A DNA stretch of 64,000 nt from Actinostola sp. cb2023 (Eukaryota > Cnidaria > Anthozoa > Actiniaria > Actinostolidae). Position numbers and translations under genes: made by a program. Location: NCBI GenBank assembly GCA_033675265.1, contig JAUJYZ010000325.1, forward strand, positions 496,001 to 560,000, in the 5' to 3' direction. Shown here piece after piece: positions 22,990 through 35,066 of the stretch (the stretch's first letter is position 1; the number at the start of each line of letters is the position of its first letter). The notes under the pieces are model-generated. The model did not search any database, was not told the origin of the DNA, and saw nothing but the letters and a program-made list of their open reading frames with translations.

Positions 22990-25900
22990 ATGGCTATGAG
23001 TCCAAGTCAACCGAGTTCCATCGTAATTCTTGGATTCGCGATTGTCCTCGCTGTATTTCTGGTCAATGGTGAGTGAATTGTTTACTGTCAAATGCTCCAT
23101 TAACCTGAATAATGTTGCAAATGTCCCCCTCCTCGCTGCATGACCATTTTCCTCTCCCTTTCTCATGTCTTTAATGTACTTGTTCACGTAGAGTGTGTCG
23201 CTGAAAAGTTTATTGCCCACTTCACCACAACGCCAAAGGATAAAGAAGTATTCGTTGGAGATTCAGTTCAATTTGATTGGGACTACAAGGACGATGGAGA
23301 TCAAGTCCGTTTCATCAACTTTGGTTTAGCGGGAGGACCTTCTGGACAGAAACTGACAACACTCTTGCGGAAAAACCCAGGCGATGACTTGGTACTTTAT
23401 ACTAATTCTGCTTTGGAAATTAGATCTCGCACTGAGGTAGTTTACCGTCGACGAGCGAGTTTCAGAATCAAAAATGTCATCATGAACGACACTGGGTATT
23501 TTTTTTGCACTCTATATCCTAGGGATGTTAGGAAGAAGACATTGACGAAGCATGTGTATATGAGAGTGGTTGGTAAGTATAGCTTCATTATTCACTGTAA
23601 AACTGTTCGTGAGGTATCATGTATTAATATATGTAACACAAATACGCCTTCAACGTACAGAACCTTATCGAAGATACTCTACTAATCGTAACTTACAATG
23701 AAACCCTTGCAATCTGTCAAGCTCTCTTAGATTCGGAACTCTTCAAAGCTCGAGATTCTACATTTGTAAGCAGTTCTGATGTGCCTTCAGCCATGATAGA
23801 TATGCTGGCATGTTGTTTGTATAAAATATCGCGCGCGCGTTAATCTAATTCCACCACTTTTAACGACGTGAGATCCTTTGAATTGAGTTTATTTAACGAT
23901 TTCTAGAAGTCACTTGTGTGACACTTAGTGTATTTTTACACGAGTCTTCACTGCACCTGTCGCCATAACGAAGGCCTTATGAGCTAGCGTGGAACGTACG
24001 TCATCGCCCAAAACACTTTCGATCCGAATTCAGTAAAAGCGCACGCCACCATCCACCACGTTTTATTCTAGCGTCCTGTTATTTTTACTGATACCGTCTC
24101 GACACGTTTTTGTCTTTTGTTTTTGTGGTCATGCCCGAGTGCTTTTCAAAAGGTCGATTCTTTCGAATTGTTTATACATTTAGCGCGATTAACATGCAAG
24201 GCTATGCAGGGCAACACACGTACATCACTAGATATGTACGCAACGATGCACTGCTAGTCACCTACAAGTGATAATCGATTTCTCTATTAACCTTTTATCT
24301 CGACGAGCTTTAGACGGATATAAAGCAAATTCAGTTGGAGTATAAAGACCTCACACGATGTACGTAAAAGTCTAAAACTAAGTCGACTTGTGACAGTTTC
24401 CTTGTGACGGACCAAATGCAAAGTAGTGGTTTTAGCGGTTTTCTTGGACTGATTAGAAACCTTTTGGCCTTTGTGTAATACGACCGTTCAGGTTTAGAAA
24501 CCCCTAATTATGAAAGAAAAACATTCGCTCATCCATGTGGAAATACCATCTAGAAGGGGTCGAGACCTTATCAATTGATACTAGTGTAAGTCGCGGCATA
24601 TCTGTAATGTCAGCCATGCAATCAGATTGTCTTCTCCAATTAGTCACATAGTGAATGACTATATTAGCAAACCTTTCACTGCAAATTGAGAACCGTTTCC
24701 AAGCGCTTAAATGTCATTTCTGGGTTAATGGTTTGAATAACGAGCCAAGTTATTTGCATTGGGTTTTATTGGCAATGGCTTATTAGACACTCATTTCTTC
24801 AAACACTTCTGGCAAACACTTCTGGCAAACACTTATTTATCATGTTGTCATAGTAGTATTATTAGTCATGGATCAGCCATAGTTTGCATGGAGCGATATG
24901 ACTCCAGATATCAGCACTGGCACACCCATGAAGTGCTAAACTTAGAAGGAAATCAGGAGCTCTTCAGAGATAGGTTTGATTTCTATGGTAATACAATAAC
25001 TTTGTCATTCATCTTGAAAATAACATGGCATGACACTGACCACCTGGGTTTCCATACCTGTAAACTCTCAAGCATATGTTCTTGAGTGATGTAGCCCCCT
25101 GCTGTGATTTATACTGATCATCCGAATACCATTGTTCTTGTAGTAGATTGATAGGGCTGAATTCATTCCATGGCCTCATAGACATTTTCTGAATTCGCTT
25201 CAGTGAGCAGACAATAATATATTTACAGAATCAATTTGGTTGTTGTGCTGCAGCTTCATATCTTGTTGTTGTTGTTGTTGTTAGTCACAGCAGTGCAGTG
25301 TTTTATATGCCTATGGCCACGCCCAAAGTATGGACCCAGACTAGATGTGATTTAACAAGTGCTGCAGTGCGCAAACTTTGTTATTTCCAGGCTTGCGGTC
25401 AGTTTAATATGAAATGTGATATTTTCACAAATCACTGTAATTTCTGATCCAGGCCGAAATTACAGTGAATTGTGTGGGGAAATTATATATTCAACTGGCC
25501 ATATCTCAGCCGCTATTTAACCGATTGCTCTCAAATTTGGCATATAAGCTTCTTTATTGATGTTCTTTCGAAATCGGGGATCGAAAGTTGATAAAGCGAA
25601 AAAAATATTTTTATGACGTCATCACTTCGGTACTCTATTGACATTCAAAAATTAAAAACTTTTGGCATTACTTCGGTGTTACTTTGTAATTCTATTCAGC
25701 AAGTTATATTTTCCTAAGTAAAAATTGTAATAAAATCAATAATAATAATAACAATAATATTATAAAACATTGAAACAGTAAGTTTTTTAAATTACATACT
25801 AAAACTTTTTACGAAAAATTATAAAAGATATAAATGTTACAAGTCAAAATAAAAAGTAAGTCTTTGAATATATATATATATACACTTGAACCTCTCCACA

Positions 25901-28900
25901 ACGGCCACTTCGGGACTAAATTTTGTGACCGTTGTGTAGAGGTGGCAGTTGTGTAGAGGTGGTCGTTGTGTAGAGGTGGTCGTTGTGTAGAGGTGGCCAT
26001 TGTGTAGAGGTGGCCATTGTGCAGAGGTGGTCGTTGTGTAGAAGTGGTCCATTTTTTGGTCAAATCACATGTCAGGCGTCACCCGCCCCTTTGCTACCCT
26101 GTTTCAAATGCTTTATTATTTCCTGTTTACACATATGTTTTTATTCATATACATGTAGACCACCATAAATTCTGCATGAACACTTGCGTAACTACCATAT
26201 TTCCACTAATGCAGTTGTTTTGGGAAAAATTCACCATTATAGAACATACTGATGTTGCAACTGATGTTGTTTAGCAAAATATTTTTGAAAACAATTTGTT
26301 TTCAATGTCAATTCTGATTTGCATATTGAGACTTGAACCCTCCATAACTCACAAATACAAGGTTTAAAATAAAAAATACTTCACTATATTCAAGTTTATA
26401 TCAACTTTTAAACAAACAAATAAGGGTGCATGAACATAGGCACTTCAAAAACTCATGCATAATTAATGAGCACTTCGTCCAATCAGAAGTACGAAATCCA
26501 TCACGTGCATGTACCTTTATACCCGGTAATGCACTGCTTATTAGTATTCTTTATATAAAGAATACTAATGAGGATGAAACTTTATATAAAGTCTCATCCT
26601 CATTAAAGATTGCTCCTTGGTCACACTTTCGGACTGTTGTTCAAATGTGGGATCTTTTTGAGAGTATCAGTAGTATCGGTGCGCATGTGTAATGCGTTAT
26701 TGCTATGTTTGTGTTTTCCTTGCTGTTTTTTTACTGAAGTCATCCGAAAATGTATTATTTTGGAAGATTGTTTTTGAAGCTGTTCAATAAACTCGCAGAT
26801 CGTGTTTTATCGGGTCTAAAACCATTCGGCTTCGCTTCGTGGTTTTAAACCCGATAAAACACTCCTGCTCGTTTATAGAGTACTAAAGTGTGACGTCACG
26901 AAACAATTAATTTTGCTTTAATAAAAAAATTTTGATTTCCAGTTCAGATAGAATATCACGAAAGAAGTTCACACACCAATTTTTATGACAATCGGTTAAA
27001 TAGCGGTGGCCAGTTGAATATATAATTTGCCTTAACAAATCACTGTATTTTCGGCTCCATTCTTAACTTTAGGAACGGAGCCGAAAATACAGTGATTTGT
27101 TAAGGCAAATTATATATTCAACTGGCCATATCTTGACCGCTATTTAACCGATTGTCATAAAAATTGGTGTGTGAACTTCTTTCATGATATTCTTATTTGA
27201 ACTGGAACTCAAAAATTTATAAAAGCAAAAATTATTTTTTTATGACGCCATGACTTTAGTACTCTATTAAACAGTACTTAATGTAGACCCTTTGGTTTCA
27301 GATCTTCAAATTAATGACAAAGCATCCAAGACTATTGTAGATTCATGGGAGCACCAGCAGATATCACTTCCATGCGTGGTTCGAGTTACGCTCAACACGC
27401 CAGTAGAATTTATATGGCAACGACAGCCAGATAACAACACAGTTAGCCGTGGGCAACATTACGACACAAGGAAAGAGAGCATTTTAAAATTGATAACGGC
27501 TGAAGATATCGACTTTACGACATACACTTGCATTGCAAAAACTAAGACAACAACAAAGTCTCATAATGTGGTAGTCAGGAGATTACGTAAGTATATTGCA
27601 CTTACACTCGATTGCAGAAAGGTTGTAGTATACATTTATACAAATATCTAATGAGATACAAGATATCTAATGAGATACAAAGTGTGAAACATCGCTTATT
27701 TTCTTCTAGTATATCAGAACCATCAATTTTAGATTAGAATCAGATCCAACAAGGACAACACAATAATTTTCAGCACTATTTTGTGATTAAACAGTTGTAT
27801 TTTAGCATGTCTAACATTTTGCATCTCATTAGATATTTGTATATTTGTATAAATGTATACTACAACGTTTCTGCAATTGAGTGTATATAACAATAATAAT
27901 AATGAAGATAATAACAATAATGATGATGATTATAAGCATGTTATCATATTCATTAATAATTCATGAGGAAAACACAATAGAAATCATATTAAACTGTAGC
28001 AGAGCTTGTATTTCTGATACAAAATCATCTTCTGACCTGCATAGACAGTCTTTAACTTTGATTTTCTCGACCAAACTTACTGTTACTACTATCTTGAAAA
28101 TAATTACAGTCAAACCTGTATTAAGCAGCCACCCTCGGGAATGAGTAAGTGGCCGCTTAATACAGGTGGTCGCTTAATACAGGTAAAGTTGACATTTGAC
28201 TGGGGGAAAAAATAGGGCTGATTTTTACTACTGGCTGCTTAACACAGGGTTGTTATATACAGGTTTGACTGTACATGTATTAGTAGTATGATTTTATAAT
28301 AATCACAATAATGAGGATAATAATGATAATGATAATAGCAATAATAATATGTAGCTTAAATAGTGCTTAATACAATCTAAATAAATTATTATTATATTAT
28401 ATAATAAATAGTTATATTTCATATAAACATTGACTCTGTGATGTTAATTTGCCAACCATTATTACAAAAACTCTTGGCAAATTGCTCTATTTCACCAGCT
28501 AATTAATCTCTTGTTGGCATCAATTAATAATAACGGCTTACAACACATGTAATATGTAGCCCAAGGAATGAATGCATACATAGTGTTTACAACATGATTG
28601 GCTGTGTTGTCATTTTACGGTAAAATATCCAAGATTTGATTAGGTTTGGCTGAGAAAATCCAACTTAAAGTCGATGTAAATGAGGACGATTTTGTATCAA
28701 ATGTACAATCTTCTCCACGGTTATGATTTCTATTGTGATTTCCTCATGAATTATTAATGAGTTTGATAATACTACATGAAGTTAACTTTCACTTGTCTTA
28801 GCTGTTCATGATTCATTGAGCATTATTCCCCCAGAATCTTACTGGAAAACATTTGTGTAGAAACAGTAACACGCCGGACCCCAGAGGGCCTGAAATCGGC

Positions 28901-30255
28901 CATTTCAACGCGGTATAACGCTGCTGCTTCAATATTCATCCAATCACAATGAAACTTAGCAACGTGATGGCATTTGTCAAGACACAGGTATTGGCCATTT
29001 GAGATTTTGGATTTTTATTATTTTGGCGGGAAAATGACGTCATGAACATGCCCACAAATTTTCAAATTCACAAATTTGATGGATGTATTCGATTAAACAT
29101 TTAAAAATAAAGTTATAACAAAAAAAAAATCTCAGATATCATTATTCAATCCGAAGATATGATTTTTTGACATTTGGAATTCACGCCATTTTGCAAATTT
29201 CAAAAAATCAGATCTTCGGATTGAATAATGATATCTGAGATATTTTTTTCGCTATAACTTTATTTTTAAATGTGTAATCGAATACATCCATCAAATTTGT
29301 GTATTTGTGAATTTGAAAATTTGTTGGCATGTTCATGATGTCATTTTCCCGCCAAAATAATATAAATCGAAAATCTCAAACGGCCAATACCTGTGTCTTG
29401 ACAAATGCCATCACGTTGCTAAGTTTCATTGTGATTGGATGAATATTGAAGAAGCAACGTTATACCGCGTCGAAATGGCCGATTTCAGATCCTTTGGGGC
29501 CCGGCGTGTAAATAATTATCTAAAGCTGGCTATTCAAATTTTTGTGGCTGCAAATTGTTGTCTCTAACGTGTGTCATGTGGCTGGCACCGAATCAAAAAT
29601 TAACAACCAAAATACGACCAAAATAGAAATTGCTACTAAAATCTAACAGTATTATCATTAGCAATGCAGGGTCCCTGTAAAGCTGTTAAATAAATAATAA
29701 TCATTAATAAATAATAATGGTATAATAATGTATATGTGCCTTTACTATATCTTTTAGATTTTAGTTATTTTCTTTTTACTCTTGTATTTAAAATTTCAGT
29801 TAATTAAATTGTAACATTTTCTTTGTAAACAGGGCCCCTCTGAAAATCACTCTTATGTGGCCTGCCGCTCCCTGTCAAAGGAATGCCGCATTATTATAAT
29901 TATATATTATTATTATCAGTATGGCAATATGCTTTTACTGAGATGTCTGTGACGTTTATAGGTGGTCCAGGATCTCCACAAAACCTGCAGGCACAAATGA
30001 TCTTCAAGAACGGTGAAAGTTATCAAAAGATATTCTGGAGTAAACCAAAGTACAACGGAGGGGCTAAAATTACGGGATACGTCATCGAGTACAAACCAGA
30101 GGGCATTGGCTGGGACAAGGCTACAAGAGCTAAAACTGAAAGCACCGAGTTCACAAAGTTTAATCTCAAGGAAGGGAAAACTTATAACGTACGGGTGAAA
30201 GCAAAGAATAAAGTCAGAGAAGGAATGCACTCTAATGAAGTGGACATAAAACTTG
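22990..30255 (+). CDS. Secreted or membrane Ig/fibronectin-III protein (3' end not found)
   Basis: Four exons: 22990-23068, 23192-23572, 27302-27586 and 29962-30255. All are joined in phase 1, the usual pattern for exon-shuffled extracellular domains. Joined, they give 346 residues plus one base, so at least one further exon must follow; none was recognised to 37 kb on this strand. Exon 1 encodes a signal peptide of about 26 residues (MAMSPSQ then a hydrophobic core). Exon 2 is a V-type Ig-like domain with DTGYFFC (cysteine at about 132), but phenylalanine (about 54) stands where the B-strand cysteine is expected, before DWDY. Exon 3 is a regular Ig domain with cysteines at about 178 and 230 and tryptophan at about 192. 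Exon 4 is a fibronectin III domain (GPGSPQNL, then GYVIEYK and TYNVRVKAKN). Likely a cell-surface or secreted recognition or adhesion protein; no ligand can be inferred. Confidence 0.82.
25883..26050. repeat. Tandem array derived from a MITE end
   Basis: Starts at TA + 'cacttgaacctctccacaac' and continues as about eight copies of a 16-18 bp unit, 'gtcgttgtgtagaggtg'. The right inverted end is not found, so the element may be truncated. Open frames across it on the minus strand are repeat artefacts. Confidence 0.7.
26877..27265. repeat. Foldback element with arms of about 185 bp
   Basis: The left arm begins 'agagtactaaagt' and the right arm ends with its complement. The centre is the palindrome around 'tcggctccattc'. 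A single arm of the same family lies at 25420-25650 (shared 'attatatattcaactggcca'). The right end is about 36 bp from the acceptor of Ig exon 3. Confidence 0.8.
28107..28271. mobile_element. Short pogo-like MITE
   Basis: The ends 'cagtcaaacctgtattaagc' and 'caggtttgactg' are flanked by TA on both sides. The end motif 'cttaatacaggt' is repeated inside. It is 165 bp, non-coding, and lies in Ig gene intron 3. Confidence 0.8.
28869..29509. repeat. Long foldback element, arms of about 300 bp
   Basis: The sequence from 'acacgccggaccccagaggg' reads inward as a near-perfect inverted copy of the sequence ending at 29509, around a centre at about 29165-29205. The arms have diverged only slightly, so insertion or gene conversion is recent. 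It lies in Ig gene intron 3, before the FN3 exon. Confidence 0.85.
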
Positions 30256-31514
30256 GTAAGATATCAATATATCAATTCTCCTCTAGACACTTGGACACTT
30301 TATTATATAGACACGAGTGTTTTACTGGAAAATATCTCGTAAAATTCGTACGAAACTACATCCGGGACCCGAGTGGCGTATTTTCCATATCCTCACTAGT
30401 GAGGATATCGATGACGTCGGGTTCAGTACTTTTAGTAAAAAAAAAGTTTTTTCGTCAATTTTTTTTTGGTCTATATAATAAAAAGAAAATACATGGCGGT
30501 TTGAAGATATGAACTTTATTTTCTCATGTTAAAAACAATGTTTTACTCACTCGCTGCACTTGTTCGTAAAATATTGTTTTTGCCACTCAAAAATAAAATT
30601 CATATCTTCGCGCCGCCGTGTAATATCCTCTATATAATCTTCTTATTTTCTGTTTATTTTGTACAGTATTTTTTTCGTTTTTGTTCTATCGGTGTTAAAG
30701 CAATTCAAACATTACCGATTAAAAATTCAGATTCAGATATGAATTCCAAAGCAGAATTAGGATTTAAAAAAAAAAAAATTAAAAACAAAGTTATGATTTT
30801 CATCAAAAGTATAAAAAAAAGAGGGAATTTTGATCACAAAACACTGATCACACAGCTCTCATGTGGTTCCCTTCAATATTAGACAATCAAACAATTAATT
30901 AGATTTGAGTTTTCTCTGCTGTCATGTAATATTAGGCAGTTTGTCTCACAACTGTGCCAAGATTCGCTCATTTTAAAAGCTGCATTTAAAAAAACGCCTT
31001 CAATTTACACATTTTGTAAATTAATTTTTCTTCAATCTTTGTTATGTTTTTCTGGGGGGAGAGGAGGGGGGTGGGGGGGGAGTTATGGTTGCTCAAAGTG
31101 TCATAGAGCGAAGAATTAAGCAATGATGTGGACAAGATAAGGAAATAATGCTGAGTAAAAGAAAAAAGAAAACAAAGAAGTAACGCTAGCTGAGTAGGGA
31201 AGAGCCACAAATAGTTGCCATCCTGTTCTAATTCAACTGTTGTTCCTTTTTGCTTAGATTCCTTTCTGTCTAAGGGAAAAATATCAAACATCTCTAACAA
31301 CATAAAGGTAACGCAGTGGTTACATGTGTTAAGCCTGGTCATGCTGCTCTTGTTCAAGACACAAGTATCATTTGAGTGGTTGTAAAGGATCCTTAAGCTC
31401 TTGGTGAATCAAGTAACATACAGTATATTGTACAGACTGTATTATAAGTCTCAGTCTAGAGTACATGGAGTTGGTGATGAAAATCAGTGAAATAGAGAAT
31501 GCTCACTGACAGGC

Positions 31515-31874
31515 AGAAGTAACCTCTGATCTAGTTCTAAATTCTCCTAGAAGATCTTTGAATTCCAAAGGAGAATTTAGATGTTGATCTGAAGTTTTTC
31601 TTACATTTCTCACCAATTTGCATTGCTACGTGACCAGTTGCCTTGAACGTTGTGATTGACAAGTGTGCCATATATAGACTTGTCATTACTGACATCATTG
31701 CAAACCAGCTGTTCGTATAAAGTAATGCAAATGGTGTCAACAAATGAAGGTGTCCATGCAATAACACTGTAATTGATCTCTGATCAAACTCTAAATTCTC
31801 CTGTGGGAACTTTCAATTCTGGAGGAGAATTTGGAGTTTGATCACAAGTCACTTACACTGTTATTGCGCGGGGC
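31515..31874. repeat. Two copies of a foldback MITE of about 110 bp
   Basis: Each copy is a stem of the type 'ctctaaattctcct' ... 'aggagaatttggag'. Further copies lie at 33174-33303 and 36246-36370. The copies share flanks such as 'gaacaatgtaagtga', so the mobile unit is somewhat longer than the stem. Confidence 0.7.
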
Positions 31875-33173
31875 CCTTCAAATAATGGAGTTAATTATAT
31901 ATGAGAGGGACTAGTGGGTAGTCTAGTAGACACTGCGTTGGTGTATAACAATCGACAAGTGTACAAAATGAAACTTTGACACTAAATTTACTAACATTTT
32001 GAATGTTAGTCCTTAGTGCTCTTTTACTCCGACACTTGTTGAGTTCATTATATGTTGAGTTTATGAAGTTGACGTTCAATATAAGTGTAGTTTGTGCGAG
32101 AGGAAATCAGCAACTCTACCAATCAATAAAACTGGACCGACAGTTGGGCCAGTTTCCAATGTACATTAATTTTTATAATAGAAAAGGGATTATGTTCGTA
32201 AAAGAAGGAGATATTTAATAACAAGTATTAAAAAGAAATATCAAAAAGAAACATTTACTTAAAAGATGGTCAATATGCAAGACTTCTTAAGCTATAAGCT
32301 GTTTTGTTATTTCTTGCTTATTAAATCGCAAGATAATAACCAATTACTTTCAAACAAAAGTTTGAATTTCTTAGGTTTAATAAAATACATATAAAAGTAA
32401 ATATAAACAAAATTTTAATTTTTTCATTAAGTTTTTTAAAGAAAATACATTAAATTATAATTCTATGATTAAACTATAACTTTGTAGTAATTAATGTCTA
32501 TTGGAATTGGAATTTTCAACATTAAAACTGATTATTACTAAATCTACAGTAATTCATTATTGACTTATACCTAATTACATAATCAATATATGTCAGGTTG
32601 AAAATCATTAATCATTGAAGCTATAAGACTGCAAGGATGACATGCTTTTTACTGTATCACCAGGTGTATCACCTTCATTTTTTTCTGTTGTTCTATGATG
32701 ACATTCTAAGGTGCATTTCTCGTCATTTCTCATTTGGTACATGTATCTCATTTACATTTTAGTTCTCTTCACTTCACCTTGATTGCGCAACCTCAGAGAT
32801 ATATAAGCACAGCGGTCGGCTTTGTGTCATGGATATAATACGAGCACTCGAGTCAGTATTAAGATTCATGATCTATTCTAAGGAGATATCATTGCATTAA
32901 ACACGGAGTTCCAGTATAAAAGGACGCTGCCCAGGGGTTCAACAATACCTTATTTTGTTTAATCAACCTTTGTTAATTGCATTAATTCATGTACACTGCA
33001 CATGTTCATGTAGTGATACAAAGATTAATTAGCAACGTTATTGTCTTGGGCAGGCTCCTTTTATACTGGAACTTCGTGTTTATAAGGACAGTTATAGAGG
33101 AAACACAGGACGACATGTACAGTAAATTAATTAAGTACATGCACCGCAGTTATAGCCACATACTAGCTTGAAG

Positions 33174-33303
33174 GGGTCCATGCGAGAACAATGTAAGTGA
33201 CCTCTGATTAAAATGTAGATTCTCCTTCAGGATCTTTGAGTTCCAATAGAGAATTTGGATTTTGAACACAAGTCACTTTATTGTAATTCTTCTGCAGACC
33301 CCT
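33174..33303. repeat. Foldback MITE, third copy
   Basis: Same family as 31515-31874, with 'gattctccttcaggatc' and 'tagagaatttgg' arms. Outer ends resemble 'aaggggtccatgc' and 'gcagaccccttt' in inverted orientation. Confidence 0.7.
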
Positions 33304-33533
33304 TTTTTAAATATGAGGGGCCCGATGAGAAATAATGTTCATGCTAATTAGTAGGCTAGCTATTAGTGAGAGAGAGCTAGAGCAGAACTAAATACAAATA
33401 TACATGTAGATATAGTTAGGGTGCGTTCGATTGACCGTATTCCAGAATAGGAATACACAGAATAACATCCCTAATTCGCTGTCACGCAGCTACTGTCCAC
33501 TGTAAAATAAAACGATTCGTTGTTGTATCATAA

Positions 33534-34737
33534 CTAGACGCTCTACTAGCGTGAACTTGGGCTTCTTAATAAAGCTGTTTTGATAGATTTTAAATGTGAA
33601 ACCTAATAGCTTGTATCATCATACAGAAGTAGTTTTAGCCTACATGTATTACTTGCAGAATTTAAGTCACTCGTTGCGTGACTCAGTAGAGCATGCATAC
33701 GTAATTAGCCTTGATATTTGCATACAACACGAGTACAATTATAATATAAATATTTCGCATAACGAGATCTGAATTCTTGTACTTTTATTGACACCATAAC
33801 ATCATTATGCTCACGTACATTGGTTAGATTGATAACTTTCTCCAGTACATCACACTCTTCAAGGGTATTGAGCATATCTTCTATCTTCCATACACAGTAC
33901 AAACCAACATTCACGATTGTTTGTACAATAATAGTCATTATATACACAATATCTAATCGTACTTTACAAGCATTAAACACATTAAAAACAAACAAAAGAA
34001 TCAGGATATTTAACGTAAGAGTTAAGCTTGGACATCTACTATTCCAGGTGCTTCGTTGAGTCTCTTTCGCTTTATCCAATATGGCGACTGGCGTGTTGTT
34101 GTTTGTGTTACCTTCGTCTTCGAAGTGCTGCTCATCAAGTCGAAGAATCTTGGTTTTCTTGACATCTGAGGTGATCGTTTCAGCGCTAGAGTTTGTTGTT
34201 AAGTCAAAAGTCATAGTTTTGTCAGTTTTTTTTTCGTAGTTTGGGCTCATATATGGCTCATTTGTAATCTCATAAGAACTCGTTTTAACTTTGCTAGATT
34301 TGCTATTGAGTTCGTGGACCGACCCGTTCCGAAAACGCTCGACATCTTTTAGTGTGGGTCTACCACGAACGGCGTCTGCGTTTGTATGCGAGATGAGCGT
34401 ATAAGGCATCATTCTTTCCAAAGCTTTCTTCGCAAGACACAACATAATTCTCAATCTCAGTCTAGAAAGATGCTGACAAGCACGCTTTGAAAAACCATGT
34501 GATATCGAGCCTTCGAATATTTAGTACACACATTTGGATAGCATGCGCACTAGCCGGCTTTATTATTCGGCAAATGATCGGTATTTCATCAGTCGGTATT
34601 TATTCGTAAATAATAGCCTGCGATGCCGTCAGCGGTAATCACGCATGCGCTATGGTGACCACTTGCAGAATTGGCGTAGAAATATAAAAATAACCGTCTG
34701 TAATCTTAGACTTGGGCATTCCACAGGAAGCCCAAGT
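33534..34737 (-). mobile_element. Helentron-like element A (asymmetric ends, T^T insertion)
   Basis: Read on the minus strand, the 5' end at 34737 begins ACTTGGGC and forms a hairpin, ACTTGGGC-TTCC-TGT-GGAA-GCCCAAGT, with one unpaired base. The 3' end carries GCCCAAGT, then a second hairpin, ACGCT-AGTAG-AGCGT, then CTAG at 33534. Both neighbouring bases are T. Asymmetric inverted ends, a 3' hairpin and T^T insertion are features described for Helitron2/Helentron elements. No Rep/helicase gene is present, so it would be non-autonomous. It encloses the ORF at 33705-34445 on the same strand. Related elements lie at 46062, 48868 and 49997. Confidence 0.65.
33705..34445 (-). CDS. Unknown protein with two membrane segments, inside Helentron-like element A
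   Basis: A single uninterrupted frame of 246 residues beginning at the ATG at 34445; an upstream in-frame TTG is ignored. I do not recognise the family. The N-terminal 40 residues contain ISHTNADAVRGRPTLKDVER. The middle, about 41-135, is polar and rich in Ser, Thr, Lys and Asn. Two hydrophobic segments lie at about 141-160 and 164-187, separated by a short basic turn (CKVRLD), followed by an amphipathic tail of about 60 residues. A frameshifted relative of the N-terminal motif lies in element B at 49.3 kb, at the same place relative to the element ends. This suggests cargo that moves with the element, or a captured host-gene fragment. Expression is unproven. Confidence 0.55.
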   Translation of the reverse strand: MLCLAKKALERMMPYTLISHTNADAVRGRPTLKDVERFRNGSVHELNSKSSKVKTSSYEITNEPYMSPNYEKKTDKTMTFDLTTNSSAETITSDVKKTKILRLDEQHFEDEGNTNNNTPVAILDKAKETQRSTWNSRCPSLTLTLNILILLFVFNVFNACKVRLDIVYIMTIIVQTIVNVGLYCVWKIEDMLNTLEECDVLEKVINLTNVREHNDVMVSIKVQEFRSRYAKYLYYNCTRVVCKYQG

Positions 34738-35066
34738 AATAAAGTTACAAGGAACAGTTTGGAATTTTAAATGTGCTGAAATAAAAGCATCCAAGTGTTT
34801 ATTCCGTGTATTCCTATTCTGGAATAGGGTCAATCGAACGCACCCTTAGACTCGATTGCCAGGCAATTTTTGCGGGATTGTATTGCCCCACAATGGCTGA
34901 AATTAGAGCCTACTATTAATAATACAGTATGAGCCAGGATGAATATTATACAACACTGAATACGTTTATACAAATGTATATCATTGTGTTGAAGGGACAG
35001 TTACTTTAAGATTGTATTACTTAGAACATAATATATATTTAGAAACATCTATTATATGTATGTATA

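Larger units (their letters stand above)
23573..27301. other. Ig gene intron 2: transposon-rich
   Basis: This 3.7 kb intron contains half of a foldback family at about 25420-25650 and an 'aaggtggtcgttgtgtag'-type array at 25883-26050. It also has a short perfect palindrome around 26790-26870 ('ttttatcgggtctaaaacca' and its complement) and a full foldback at 26877-27265. No exon was recognised inside it. Confidence 0.6.
30256..33418. other. No exon recognised; several MITE copies
   Basis: The missing 3' exon or exons of the Ig/FN3 gene should lie here or beyond, but no phase-1 exon with a transmembrane or lipid-anchor signal was recognised. The stretch includes copies of a foldback family at about 31515-31605, 31753-31874 and 33174-33303, and the third copy of the 1.6 kb foldback arm at 32566-32640. 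Confidence 0.5.
33419..34845. mobile_element. Harbinger-like MITE interrupted by a Helentron-like element
   Basis: The ends 'gggtgcgttcgattgacc' at 33419 and its near-perfect complement ending at 34845 are flanked by TTA (33416-33418 and 34846-34848). A 3-bp TTA duplication with GGG-starting ends fits the PIF/Harbinger superfamily. Removing the inner element at 33534-34737 leaves a unit of about 223 bp, a typical MITE size. The inner element therefore inserted later. Confidence 0.8.

Noticed and set aside
25809..26063. Thr-Ser-Thr-Gln repeat frames on the minus strand
   Set aside because: They arise from the 16-18 bp array of a MITE end.
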